The notes under the pieces: generated by a model
Told to the model about the DNA's origin: nothing
What the model saw: the letters and a program-made list of their open reading frames with translations, nothing else
Databases searched by the model: none
Assembly (NCBI GenBank): GCA_032871835.1
Contig: CM065301.1
Location: forward strand, 37,394,405-37,458,404
Source: Dipteronia dyeriana
Lineage: Eukaryota > Streptophyta > Magnoliopsida > Sapindales > Sapindaceae
Direction of reading: 5' to 3'
Length of the DNA stretch: 64,000 nt
Translations under genes and position numbers: made by a program
Shown: piece after piece, positions 22,688 through 33,004 of the stretch
Layout: the number at the start of each line of letters is the position of its first letter
Numbering within the stretch: position 1 is the first letter of the stretch

Positions 22688-23874
22688 TGATAGCTCTAAG
22701 TTTATATATATATTGAGTGTCTAATTCATCCCTTTTGTGTCTGTTTATCGGGCATTTGTGTGTTTTAATTATCTCTATGAGTCATTTGCAGGTATTTTTG
22801 TTATTCAGGGGCAACTGGTAACTTGATGAAGAATATATGAAAAAGCAAAGTGAAAATTATGTGTTTGAAGAAATCTGTGAATTCTACCTCGTAGAACTAA
22901 CTTGCAGATCATGTCCAGAGGATACTGTGAGTTACACCTTTACAGAACGAGGTGGCAGAACAAAGGCAGAGAGCATTACGAGTAGTAATTGCGAGTTAGA
23001 TCTTACAGAAGGAGGTACCAGCCAAACCAGATATTTTTCTGTGAGTTCTTACTACGAGTTTTGTCTAGCAGTTCAGTTCCAGAAAAGACTGTGATTTCTT
23101 ACAATCAGAATCAGCCAGCAATGTAGCCCTAAAAGTCATTACGAATAGAGACTGCGATGTTGATATCGCAGAATAACCACAATTGAAGATCTGCGAGTTG
23201 CAACCAGTATAATATAGTGGCAAATCTTGTGTTGACTCAACTGTTAGATAAATCTGCAAGGTCTAATTCGTAGATACTGGTCATGGATCCTATTACACGT
23301 CACCCTACAAGTAGATTTCACCCAAATCTTCTCCTCACTATATAAAAGCATTTTCTTTCCATAAGCTTTCTTTATCTTTCTCTTTACTTTACTTGTATGT
23401 ATTTGATAATGAGTAGCTAAATCCTTTGTTGAGGATTTGGTTATTGTATAAATGAGACCACTTTTAGTAATGATCTAGTCTATCTGTTATCTATCTTAAG
23501 TTGCACTTATGCTGAATAGATTAACATGTTGATTGTTAGGTGTGATCTTAACTGAGCATTTAAGCATGAATTGTGTGCATGAATAGTGAATCTATCTCTT
23601 GGTTGATCAATGTTGAGTAGGTTACACTTGAAACTCTTCCATATAGATCTTTGTTGATCTGAACTAGGTTATGAACTCTGTTATTAGCATGTTGCATCAT
23701 TATCTCCTCAACATATCTTTAGAATCTTTCGAAATCATCCTTTTACAATTGGCATAACTTTTAGTGACTTGTACTAGAACAATCATTAGTACCGTTTCAA
23801 GTTTCTCTGTGGAAACAATTCCCTTACTTGTGTCCGATATACTTGACAATGATTCGTACATTTGGGAAGGGTCA
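22688..23874 (+). repeat. Element L 3' LTR (about 1.19 kb)
   Basis: Begins TGATAGCTC after the PPT. A TATA box TATAAAA lies at 23341-23347 and a U5 of the form TTTCTCTGTGGAAAC ... CTTGACAATGATTCG lies near 23795-23855; the LTR ends at CA 23874 or 23878. U3 contains a regular series of short palindromes (22875-23205). The end is set by resemblance to other Athila LTRs because the 5' LTR is missing. Confidence 0.75.
22875..23205. repeat. Array of short palindromes in U3 of element L
   Basis: Seven copies of a motif close to CTGYGAGTT...TTACAGAA begin at 22875, 22925, 22989, 23039, 23089, 23152 and 23191, with spacing of about 50 or 63 bp (the last 39). Several are self-complementary, the best being CTGCGAT-gttg-ATATCGCAG at 23152. 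Confidence 0.6.
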
Positions 23875-23927
23875 ATCAGACTCACGCACTTCATTTCATT
23901 TTATTTAGTTTTTAGAGTATCGAAATT

Positions 23928-24161
23928 TTAGAGGGTCGCTCGGAGTGAGTCGATTGTCCATTCCAAATTTGGCTTAGGATCTACACTCCCACCTTCAAGA
24001 GTCTTTTTTGGAGGAGTGTAGCGATCTTTTATTGTCATCCATGCTCGATCATTTATATGGCAAGTGTAGGATCCCATCTTGCCTTTCCATGTGGAAAAAT
24101 TCACTCTAGTAAAACTATGCTCTTTTTCTTCTTGGGTGGTAAGGGTGTAGGACCCTTTCAT
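23928..24161 (-). pseudogene. Copia gag N-terminal remnant (M)
   Basis: The minus strand encodes FSTWKGKMGSYTCHINDRAW, MTIKDRYTPP and PNLEWTIDSL. This matches the Gag N-domain pattern of copia C (KLRMKAYIRSIDERAWMVVEE ... SEWTTNEFE) and the neighbouring remnant at 26140-26350. It is a short fragment without LTR or PBS. It follows the Athila LTR by about 55 bp and is cut by LTR-like sequence at about 24265. Confidence 0.7.
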
Positions 24162-24264
24162 GACTCATACTCTAAAAGCCTTCCAATCACGTCATTTGGC
24201 TTCATAGTTTTGAAGTCACTATTTTCTTTAAGTGTCATCACCTTGATCGGTCTATTTCTATACA

Positions 24265-25780
24265 TGTTTTAGGTCCCCTTTTCCTATTATTTTTGATTTT
24301 TTCTTGGATAAAATTAGGTATTTTATGCGTTTGTTAAACATGTTTAGGTCACATTCCATTCAAGAGGTGTTAGATGTTATTTTGAAGAAAAAGAGCAAAA
24401 AGTTGATTTTCAGAGCAATGCAGAACAGTCATATTGTGGGGCCTATGTCTTTCAGCTCCAATCGAATTGTGTATCCTACTACCTACGGATTGAAACCACC
24501 AGAAGTCTAGTTTCCGGTGCACTTTTTGGATCGCAATTCCGATATTCCTAGAAGAAGTTATGCCCGTTTTAGTACCCGATGGTTAGATCAGTCATAATTC
24601 CGTGAATAATGACGGGATTTATTTTGCAAGTTGTCGGAATGGGAAATATTTCCTTCTTGGAATTGTTTGGGAGTCTTGTGCAAAAAAGTTGAAACCCAAT
24701 CCTAATCTTCCTTCAATAAGTAGTCTTTTTATTGGATTAGGAAAGAAATAAAGTCTCAAAAAGGTAGAATTCTATATTGGAATTGATTCCCTTGTTCTTT
24801 AAGGACATTACATAGCATCTACACCTATTTAAACCCTATATGAACCCTAATTTCGGGAGATAGAAGCCAAGGGAGGTCCCAAGCCACTAAGGGGGCCGTC
24901 CCCTACCACTCCACCACCACTCCATCACCATACACCTTCCATTCATCTTTACACATCGAATATTCAAAGACGAAGAAGAATTCATCATTGAAGACTTGAA
25001 GAATTCATTGAAGGCCAATATGGGTTTTATCTTTTCTTTCTCTTCTTTTATTTTCATCATGTGTAACTAACTCATATTAGGGAATCAATGTGAACCTCTA
25101 TGAATGCTCTTTATTAGAATTGACTATATTTAATTAAATTAAGTTTTGATTCATTCAATTCATCATACGTCTTAATTCTTTATTCTTGTTAATGCATGAT
25201 CATACGTTGGCATGAATTTAGGGTTTTGATAATTTAATGATTGAGGTTGGAGTATTGATCTATACGTAATCTTAATTAATATTCAATTAAATGGATAAAA
25301 CTGATATTAGCATTGATCTATGCAAGTAAGTTTTGGTTCATTTTTCATGCACTTAATGGGTTCTCGATTGTAGTTTGCGCCATTGATCTATGGGTAAATT
25401 GTAATTGAGAACACTTGATTCATCCTAGGATCATACGGTAACAATCATACTTAAGATAAGAACGAACCCTTAACTTGATTAATATCTTTCATAGTCAATT
25501 CGAAACATTGAGTAAACATAGTAGGGGATCATTGATGACCTAGTACTTTCTCACATTTGATCACAACCAAATTTTTTTAATTGTTTTCTTAGTTTTAATT
25601 TAATTTAGTTTTAGCTTTAAATCAACTCAACAATCTTCTTGTTACTTTAATTTAGCTTTAATTAGAATAAGTTTTAATCGATAAATCTCTTGTCCTCGTA
25701 AGAACGATCCTTATTTGCCGCTGTACGATATCTTCACGATTCGTGCACTTGCGAGTATTGTTTTTTTATAACACGACACA
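24265..25780 (+). repeat. Probable solo LTR (K) of a Ty3/gypsy element
   Basis: About 1.5 kb, starting TGTTTTAGGTCC, without coding sequence. The right part carries a gypsy U5 signature (CCTCGTAAGAACGATCC ... GATTCGTGCACTTGCGAG) and ends in ...CGACACACA. No PBS follows it and no PPT precedes it, so it looks like a solo LTR. The flanks ATACA and ACACA are a possible five-base duplication with one mismatch, but the CA repeat makes the end uncertain. Confidence 0.55.
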
Positions 25781-25789
25781 CACACATTA

Positions 25790-26350
25790 ACCTTGGATTG
25801 GAATCTCTACGGAAGTGACCTCGTGATCTTTTGTTTGATCCTTCTATCCAAGCATGGGTTACCTAATTGATGTCTTTGATTCATGATGTCCATCAACTTC
25901 ACTCGGAATTCATTAAAGCACCCATGCTTCTCCATCCTTTTTTGCTCAAATTGTGTTTTGAGGACTTGAAGCTTGGAATCCTTAACAACCTCAGTTCCCT
26001 CATGGGCCGTCTCTAGAATCTCTCATGCCTATTTTGTAATCCTAGTTATTTGGATCAACTTGTATTGGTTGTCATCCATTGAACATTGAACGGCATGCAT
26101 TGCCTTGTTGTTCCACTTGGATGCTTAAAACTCTAGAGTTGTCCATTCCGACTTTGGCTTGGGAACCACACTCTCATCTTCAAGAAGCTTTTTCAGAGGT
26201 GTATCATTCTTCTATTGTCATCCATCCTCGATCATCTATTTGGCAACTGCAGGACTCTATATTGCATTTCCGTAAGGCATAACTCGCTCTAGCAAGTAAA
26301 GGGGGTGTTATGCTTGAACCACCCTTACTTCCACCTCCGTTCCTACTCAT
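25790..26350 (-). pseudogene. Copia H gag N-terminal part
   Basis: Start ATG at 26350 (MSRNGGGSKGGSS). It encodes CQIDDRGWMTIEE, then through frameshifts a copia Gag N-domain with KPKSEWTT-like, Met-Asp-Asp and HEGTEVVKDSKLQ-like blocks. The next upstream landmark is the PBS at 26450-26460. It is homologous to, but separate from, remnant M, since both cover the same gag region. The 3' side is lost at solo LTR K. Confidence 0.7.
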
Positions 26351-26449
26351 AGTGTTTGGGTATACGAATGAGATGAATGCAAATAAATTGTAAAAATGCA
26401 TGACAAATACAATAAGAGCAAGGTTCACCTAAGTATGTCAAGGAACCAT

Positions 26450-26460
26450 CCCTGATACCA
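26450..26460 (-). other. Primer-binding site of copia H (tRNA-iMet type)
   Basis: The minus strand reads TGGTATCAGGG, one base off the initiator-Met complement, two bases from the LTR start at 26463. Confidence 0.8.
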
Positions 26461-26462
26461 AA

Positions 26463-27231
26463 TGAAAATATATAATATGTGTCTGAATTAACCTAGATGG
26501 GGTGAATAGGTTTAAATCGATTGTTTAATGATTTTTTGATTAATCAATGTTTACGAATTTACCTCATATTGGAAAGCAGTCAATTAATACTTAAACATGC
26601 GAAAAACAATAATAACACAAGAGTTGTTTTACGTGAGAAACCTTCCAACTGGGAAAAACACATGGGCTATCCATCTAGCCATATACGGTCCTCAAATCCA
26701 CTATTTGAATAAAATTTTACAACCTATATTGACCTCAAATCAAACCATTCTTAGTCACTAACCATTTCACTCTACCCAACGGGCCTTTAATAGAGATCCT
26801 TGACTAATTTACTTATGCACTAATTCACTTAATCACAAGGCTTAACAATCTAATATGAGATTTAACAATCTATGTGAATATTTAAAAATATTCGAACATG
26901 CAGTTAATGTTAGGCAACACTAAATGCTTATCTAGAGATTTCAAGATGACAATAAGCACAAATCCTAAATATCAACAAATAAATACAAAGCAAGAAGATT
27001 TAGGTAGAGGGTAAAATGGTCCTAAATGATAACTATCAATGAACATACAATCTCAACAAACAATTAAAGACTCAAACATGTTAGAAATAACATTAAGCAA
27101 AGAGTCATGCATTTAATTAACAAAATAAATTCTATCCTAGGCAAACAAGAACATAAAAGTAAAGTAAAGAGTTCTAGAACATGTTTCATATACATAGTTA
27201 AAAAAAATAAGAAGTCCCATGATGAGATGAT
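26463..27231 (-). repeat. Copia H 5' LTR, truncated
   Basis: Begins TGAAAATATATAATATG and has the family-like features ctagatggggtgaatagg and acgtgagaaaccttcc. It runs to about 27231, where the LTR of element J starts, so it is probably interrupted by J. Confidence 0.65.
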
Positions 27232-28835
27232 TGATCGAGCCAAAAATACCATACAATTTGGCCCTCGAATCAAATTCATTTGTCCCCTTTTAGTGCATTT
27301 TTGGTTATCTTATGGCTTGTGTTGTATGTTTCCAGGCAATTAGGTTCAAGCTGGAAGAAATGATGAAAAACCATGGTATAGCATGAAAAAGAGACCAAAA
27401 ACCAATGAAGGGAAAAGCTCAGTGCGCTGGTACTGCGCGAGTCCTTACGTATGCACTACCAGCGCAAATGAAAAAGAAATTGAAGGTAGGGGAATGCGTA
27501 AGTAGTACCAGCGCTATACCAGTGTATTTTCAAACGCACCGAAGGTGAATTATCTGCCATCAAGTCATTGCGCGGGTAGCACCGATGCTATACCAGTGCA
27601 TTTGCCCATGCACCGAAGATGAAGGATTTAGTTCCAGGGGACTACGCGGGTATATACTCGTGATATACCCGTGCATTTTACTTGATTTATCTATCCACAT
27701 CAGTATAACAGACCCATTTTTTGAAATCATATTTAAAGATTTGCTAATGATACCTGATAAACGTCCACATACATATTCAACACATATTTTCTATCTCTAG
27801 ATCTAGGAATTTCATTTCTTTCAAAACCCATCCAAACCCACCATTCATTTCAATCAATTGCTACCCTATAAGGTCATTGGAGAGGAGATTGGATTTTGAA
27901 GAAGATGAAGGTCTTACATGGGTCCTTCATATTCCTCTCTTACTTGTTGTTTTCTTATGATTGTCATGAGTACCTAATCACCCCACTAGGGGGTATATGT
28001 GATTCATTTGTGAATAGTGGGCTTTGTATTGAACTCTATATTTTACATGAATCTATCAATTTTGTTTAATTCAATAGTTTAATTTGATTTCAAAGATGAT
28101 TTGCTTATGTTTGCACCTTCCTCTTTTTGTAAAATTATATGAGAAACTATTTTAGTAGTGATTGGGTATACATCTACTTAATCTCCTTTTAGAGCAATTG
28201 AATGAAAGGGTTAAACAAGAGTACATCCTCGAGTGAAACCCTGGTTTAATAATCTCATTTCTTATCTAATCTTAATGTGTAATCAATTATATGCATCTAG
28301 GTTGATTGCTTGTGAAACATTAAGCATCAAGTCTATACATCTAGATTGATGACTTTATAAAAAGATTTACCCCTAATTTGATAGATGTACATTCATGGAC
28401 AATCAATTGTGGGTGGCCAATTATATACATCTAGATTGGAAACCCCTGAGAGATATACAATCAGCACTATACATCTAGGTTGGTTACAGTAGTTTAACAT
28501 TCATTAATGGTTAAGTTCATCCTAGCCTGTCATTTACCTATGGAATCCATCCATTCCCTAGTCCATATATCATACATTTACACACCTATCATTTCCTAGT
28601 TGCATCTTAGTTTATTTATATTTAGTTTTCATTTGGTTCATCTCATCTCAATAATCTTATCATTTTACTCTTATTGCATTTAAGTTTTATTGCTTTGTTA
28701 ATCACTAGAGTTTCAATTTAATCATAGCTTGCGTCGATCTCTGTGGACCTAGCTTGCCACATATACTTGTTTCATACATTATAGGTGCATAATTGTGTTT
28801 TATAAATTTTGTTTGACGAGTGTTTTCTTACAAGA
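27232..28835 (+). repeat. Element J 5' LTR
   Basis: Proposed start TGATCGAGCC and end about 20 bp before the PBS; both limits are estimates because no second LTR is seen. It contains a block of short GC-rich inverted repeats at 27424-27690 and a U5-like tgcgtcgatctctgtggacc segment near 28730. Confidence 0.55.
27424..27690. repeat. GC-rich inverted-repeat block in the J LTR
   Basis: About four degenerate units of roughly 70-75 bp in an AT-rich context. Self-complementary examples are GCGCTGGTA...CTACCAGCGC (27424-27464) and GCGGGTATA...GATATACCCG near 27645. Related motifs recur at 32230-32350 and 32865-32900. Confidence 0.65.
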
Positions 28836-28854
28836 AAAATCTGCTCCATCGAAA

Positions 28855-28870
28855 TGGCATCGCTGCTGGG
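28855..28870 (+). other. Primer-binding site of element J (tRNA-Asp type, decayed)
   Basis: TGGCATCGCTGCTGGG differs at four places from TGGCGCCGTTGCCGGG, the tRNA-Asp complement used by Athila and related elements. All four differences are transitions. Confidence 0.7.
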
Positions 28871-28999
28871 TTTTGGCATCCATTGTTGTGACTAGAATGT
28901 ACTTTAGTTAGTTAGGTTTAGCTTTTGTCTGTTGTGTATTGTTTTTGTTTTCTTTTACCTTGTGTTTTGTTCTTTTTGTAGTCTTAGGTGTTTAGTTTT

Positions 29000-30460
29000 A
29001 TGCACAAGAGACGTTCATTGAGAAGACTAATGTTACCAGCCCAAGACAACATAAACCGAATAGGTGGGATTATTAGGCAGTTTAAGGATAATAGGTTAAA
29101 AGAAAAGTTGGCCGAAGAAAATTTGCCTAACATTCTGGTTGAGGAAGAGGAAATGCAAGAAATTGACATAGGAATAAATATCAGGGAGTATACCCTCCCC
29201 TCAATGAGAATTGAGCAGCCCACGACCAATGTTTTAGATGAGATTACGAGGCAGTAATAATTGAAAGGCATGCACGTGAACCTACTGCCATCGTTTCATT
29301 GGTTACCTTCAGAAGACTGTCTATAGTTCATCAAGAAATACAGTGCAGTTTTAGAAACTATTCCGATTATGGTCTGTAACACAGTTTTGACTAGAGGTCA
29401 ATTGTAAATGGGATGCTTTCAGTACTGCTTAAAGGACCGAGCAATGCAATGGTATATGACATTAAAGCCTAGAACTTTCACTACATGGCCTTAGGTGTGC
29501 AAAGCTTTCTGCAATAAATGTTTTCCAACTATGAAATCCTGAGAAGTGAAGATAAATATCGCCACCTTTAGTAAGGAGGATGGAGAACCATTCCATAAAG
29601 CATGGGAGAGATTCCACCTTCTGCTAGCACAGGTGCCACCACACACATATCTAGATGAATAGAAAGTGACTTCTTTCTATCTCTATTATCACCCAAATGA
29701 TGGTAGACAACACTTGTGGAGGCATAATTGCTGAAAAAAGAGCACCAGAAGCTTATGAGATCACTGAGAAGTTGGCCTAAAATTCTCTGCAAAGGTCCTC
29801 CAACAATAGAAAAAGTGGCAATATAGAAATTGATAGAGGCACTGGTGTGGCAATCAAAATGTCAAGAATGAAGAAGTAAATGCAATATGTAAAATACATG
29901 ATGAAAAATGTGTACAAGTCAGGTGCCCAAGTAAACCAGGTTATGTGTGATCCTATAATGGGAGAGGGATAGTGTAAGCAAGAGGAGGCCCAAGTGTTGG
30001 GTAGTTTTCAAAGACAAAGGAGTGATCCCTACTCAAACACATACAATCCAGGATGAAGAAGCCATCCAAATTTTTATGGAGCAACAACAATCTCAATCAG
30101 AACCAAGGGTTTCAGAACCAAGGATTTAACATGTATAATAACTAGAGTGGTCCAAGGAACCAATGACAAAACACACAAAATCAACCTCAGACAAATTTCA
30201 ATAACCAACCTAGGCAATATCAGAAGAAAACCAAGTCACTTGAGGAGATGATGAAAGAATTGGTACTAAACCATCAAAAGTCCAATCAAGAATTGAATAA
30301 TTCTCAGATTGAAACACAACAGAGGTTGCAAAATTACATTGAGACCAATGACTAAAGGAACTAAGGTTTAGATGCAAATATAAGAAGAATGGAGACTCAA
30401 CTAGCTCAAATCGTGAAGTCTCTATTAAAGCAAGATGAGGGAAAATTTGTGAGTGGAAGC
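29000..30460 (+). pseudogene. Element J gag remnant (Athila type)
   Basis: ATG at 29000 (MHKRRSLRRLMLP) leads to a proline-rich N-terminus. After several frameshifts, blocks of a Ty3/gypsy Gag appear: MGCFQYCLKDRAMQWYMTL (near 29410), FSKEDGEPFHKAWERFHLLL (near 29560) and a Gln/Asn-rich tail. The long loss of frame shows it is dead. No clear zinc knuckle is visible in this part. Confidence 0.7.
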
Positions 30461-30514
30461 TAGCACACCAAGGTTCTAGAGGTTGAGAAAAATGAGAGTA
30501 TCGTATGGGGTAAT

Positions 30515-31084
30515 GTGAGAAGCGGAGAGTTTAGAGAGTTGGTGAAGATCTTAGGGAATGATAAAGAGGTAATAGAGAAGACCATCTCAGTAAAGCTAGA
30601 AGACCCCGAGAGCTTCACCATTCTTGTTAGCATGGGAAGTTTAAGATTGATGGAGGCGGTACTTGATATGGGTGCTAGCATCAATATGATGCCCCTACAA
30701 GTGTGAAGAGAATTGAAGATTGGGTTTATTAAACCTACAACCTTCACTTAGAGAATGGCTAATAACTCTAAGCAAACCCCAGCTGTCACTGTTAAAAATG
30801 TACAGTTAGACATACATGGTTTAAAAGTACCAGTGGACTTTATGATTCTAGAGGTAAAAGATAATGGAACCCAAGATAGGGATTGGAAATTGCTATTGGG
30901 TAGGCCATTCATGGCCATAGCCGAGATGTTGGTAAATGTTATCTCTAGACAGTCATCTCTTAATTACAGAGGCAAAAAGATCGAATTTGTTGTGAAGAGA
31001 CTTGATGAGAGGAAAAATGATAAAGGTTGTCTAGTGATAGAGGTGTTCAAGAACCGAAAAAAAGGAGCAAGTTTAGGGACTTAG
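30515..31084 (+). pseudogene. Element J aspartic protease
   Basis: The active-site motif DMGASINMMP lies at about 30665 after EDPESFTIL. Following a stop near 30705, the second half continues with KVPVDFMILEV and LLLGRPFMAIAEMLVN, the protease flap and C-terminal landmark. It would process the Gag-Pol polyprotein. The usual sequel of an Athila pol is replaced by the coiled-coil module starting around 31090-31210. Confidence 0.8.
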
Positions 31085-31208
31085 TGAAAGCATTTGAGTT
31101 AGCTTTCGAGATGGAGAAAGGGCACCAAGATGGCCTTGAATGGAAAAAGGCAGAAGTTAGAGAATAAGCAATTTTTTATGATAAGATGTTGAAGAAAGTA
31201 GCCAAAGA

Positions 31209-31770
31209 GTATAATTTGAGGAAGAAAACAAGGGGATACAGCTCGAAGTGAAACACCTCAAGGTGAAAAATGGGGTTCTAAGGGAAAAGAATCATTAATT
31301 TTCCACTCTTAACAAGGAGTTGGGAGAGCAAATAGAAACTATTGAGGTGTAAAATGAGGTTAAGACAAAAGATCTAAGAGAACTTGTAAATATTTTAGAG
31401 GAATTTGAGGAGGAGCATGGGAAGAGAACTAGGAAAATGATAATAGAGATGGAAAGAAAGGAGAATGCTTTGAAAGTGGTGAGTGAGCAATTAAGCAATA
31501 AAGATGAAAAATTGAAGATAGCAAAGATCAAGGGGTGTGATTACTTGGTACAACTTGACAACGTGGAAAGAAAAATAAAGGTTCTTCAAAAGAGGCAGCA
31601 CCAACAACCTCATGATTACGTCTACAGAGGGAGTTCTTCTAATTATCTCATCACTTGCTATTTTTGTTCTAGAAAAGGGCATATTAAGGCCCAATGTTCT
31701 AAATTTAACGCATTTAAACAACATCAATATAGGTCTAAAAAGAACCCACTCAGAATCAAGAAAATTTAGG
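31209..31770 (+). pseudogene. Coiled-coil plus CCHC module of element J
   Basis: Essentially one frame with two TAA stops (near 31287 and 31350). It encodes about 130 residues of charged heptad-like sequence (LREKNH, LNKELGEQIE, LEEFEEEHGKR, KENALKVVSEQL) followed by the zinc knuckle CYFCSRKGHIKAQC and a basic tail. The order, coiled coil then late CCHC knuckle, is that of the C-terminal half of SIRE-like copia Gag (compare 61100-61890), not of Athila pol. It may be captured copia gag or a late nucleocapsid-like domain. Confidence 0.6.
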
Positions 31771-33004
31771 TCAAGAAAGACCTAGTAGATAAGGTTAGGA
31801 TTAAGGGGAAATGGATTGTTGATGAGACCTTGACATTCATTTGGGTGATCAAGGGTAATGGACTTCCCCACTCAATCAAACCACATTTGGTTGACTCAAA
31901 TCCTACCTTTCATGCATTGCACTATAATCTTTAGTATAAGTGGTTTTTACAATCTATTTTACCTTTTTTATCATGTGTTACTTTTATTTTAGATTGACAA
32001 CATGTGCTTGTGTTGACAAGGTAGCTTGTGGTAAAGAGAAAACTTATTGTGATTGCCTTGAAATATAATGCATAATGGATTTTAGTTATGAATTTCTAGT
32101 GTTTATGCTTTTAGTCGGTGATTATAGAATGAATGTTTGAGTGAAAAATATGGTTTTGTGCAGGAGAACGAGAACTTCCATGATTTCAAGCAACTTAGAA
32201 ACAAAAGACAACATGTGTGAAGCAGCAAACAGTGTGCGGGCAATACCTGCACTATACTAACGCATTTGCCCACGCACCTGGGAAAATGAATCAATAATCA
32301 GGGAGTTGCATGGGTAACTGTGCGGGTTAACCGCGCTATACCCGCGTATTGAGACATGTATATAAGTGCCTTACTGTTTTCAAGTGAGCCATATCACTAG
32401 CTAAATAAAACTTTTCTTCATCGCTTTCTTCTTTGAAGGTAAAACTTGTTTAACATTGTCCAATTCAAGTCAAAAAGGTATGTATTTCATCCATAATCTT
32501 GTGTTAACAATGTTTGGCTTCCAAGTTCATCTCTTTCTCCCAGACTATCTCCACAATGTTGCATGAACCCGAAACTGAGTATAAACCCACGAACTCTTGC
32601 AATATTTTGTGTGATTTTCATGAATGTGTTTTGGGTATGCCTAATTAATGCTTATGGTTATGCAAGTGATGATTTAGAACAAGTATTGCCTATTGTTTTG
32701 TTAGAATCATATCAAGGATTTTTATTTGTTCTTTGAATATGATAGCATGATTGGATGATGTCTTTATGTACTTATTGATATACATTGTATGTTTAGTTGA
32801 TTGGAATGAATTTACTACACAAAATATGCTTAAATCACATAGCACGTCTGTCTCAATGCAATGCGCAGGTATTTACCCGCACAATACCCCCGTACTATGG
32901 GCTTAATGTAGAAAAATTCCTCCTTTTGTTTCATCCTTACGTAAGCCATCATGTATCCCATTTACATGTTAATTTACTTAACAATTGGGTGTTTGATATT
33001 GCAG
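31771..33004 (+). other. Element J intergenic block with LTR-like repeats
   Basis: No ORF is supported. At 32230-32350 and 32865-32900 it carries the same kind of GC-rich inverted motifs as the J LTR (gcatttgcccacgcacc; compare 27605). A TATA-like tgtatataag lies near 32357, and a splice-acceptor-like pyrimidine/TTGATATTGCAG sits directly before the ATG at 33005. Confidence 0.5.

Larger units (their letters stand above)
17753..23874 (+). mobile_element. Athila-like Ty3/gypsy element L, 5' truncated
   Basis: Contains, in order, a pre-RT linker and RT remnant, RNase H, integrase, a long 3' non-coding region with the ACATTG...CAATGT/GGTTTGGGGG landmark (20761-20796), a PPT (22672-22684) and a 3' LTR (22688 to about 23874). 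The 5' LTR, gag and protease are missing, the left end being cut by a copia LTR fragment at 17752. The order RT-RNase H-integrase marks Ty3/gypsy, and the integrase C-terminal half ([34 protein letters not shown]) marks the Athila group. Frames are broken throughout. Confidence 0.85.

Noticed and set aside
31771..33004. A true 3' LTR of element J
   Set aside because: Only the GC-rich motifs match the 5' LTR; the start, the U5 and the remaining sequence do not align.
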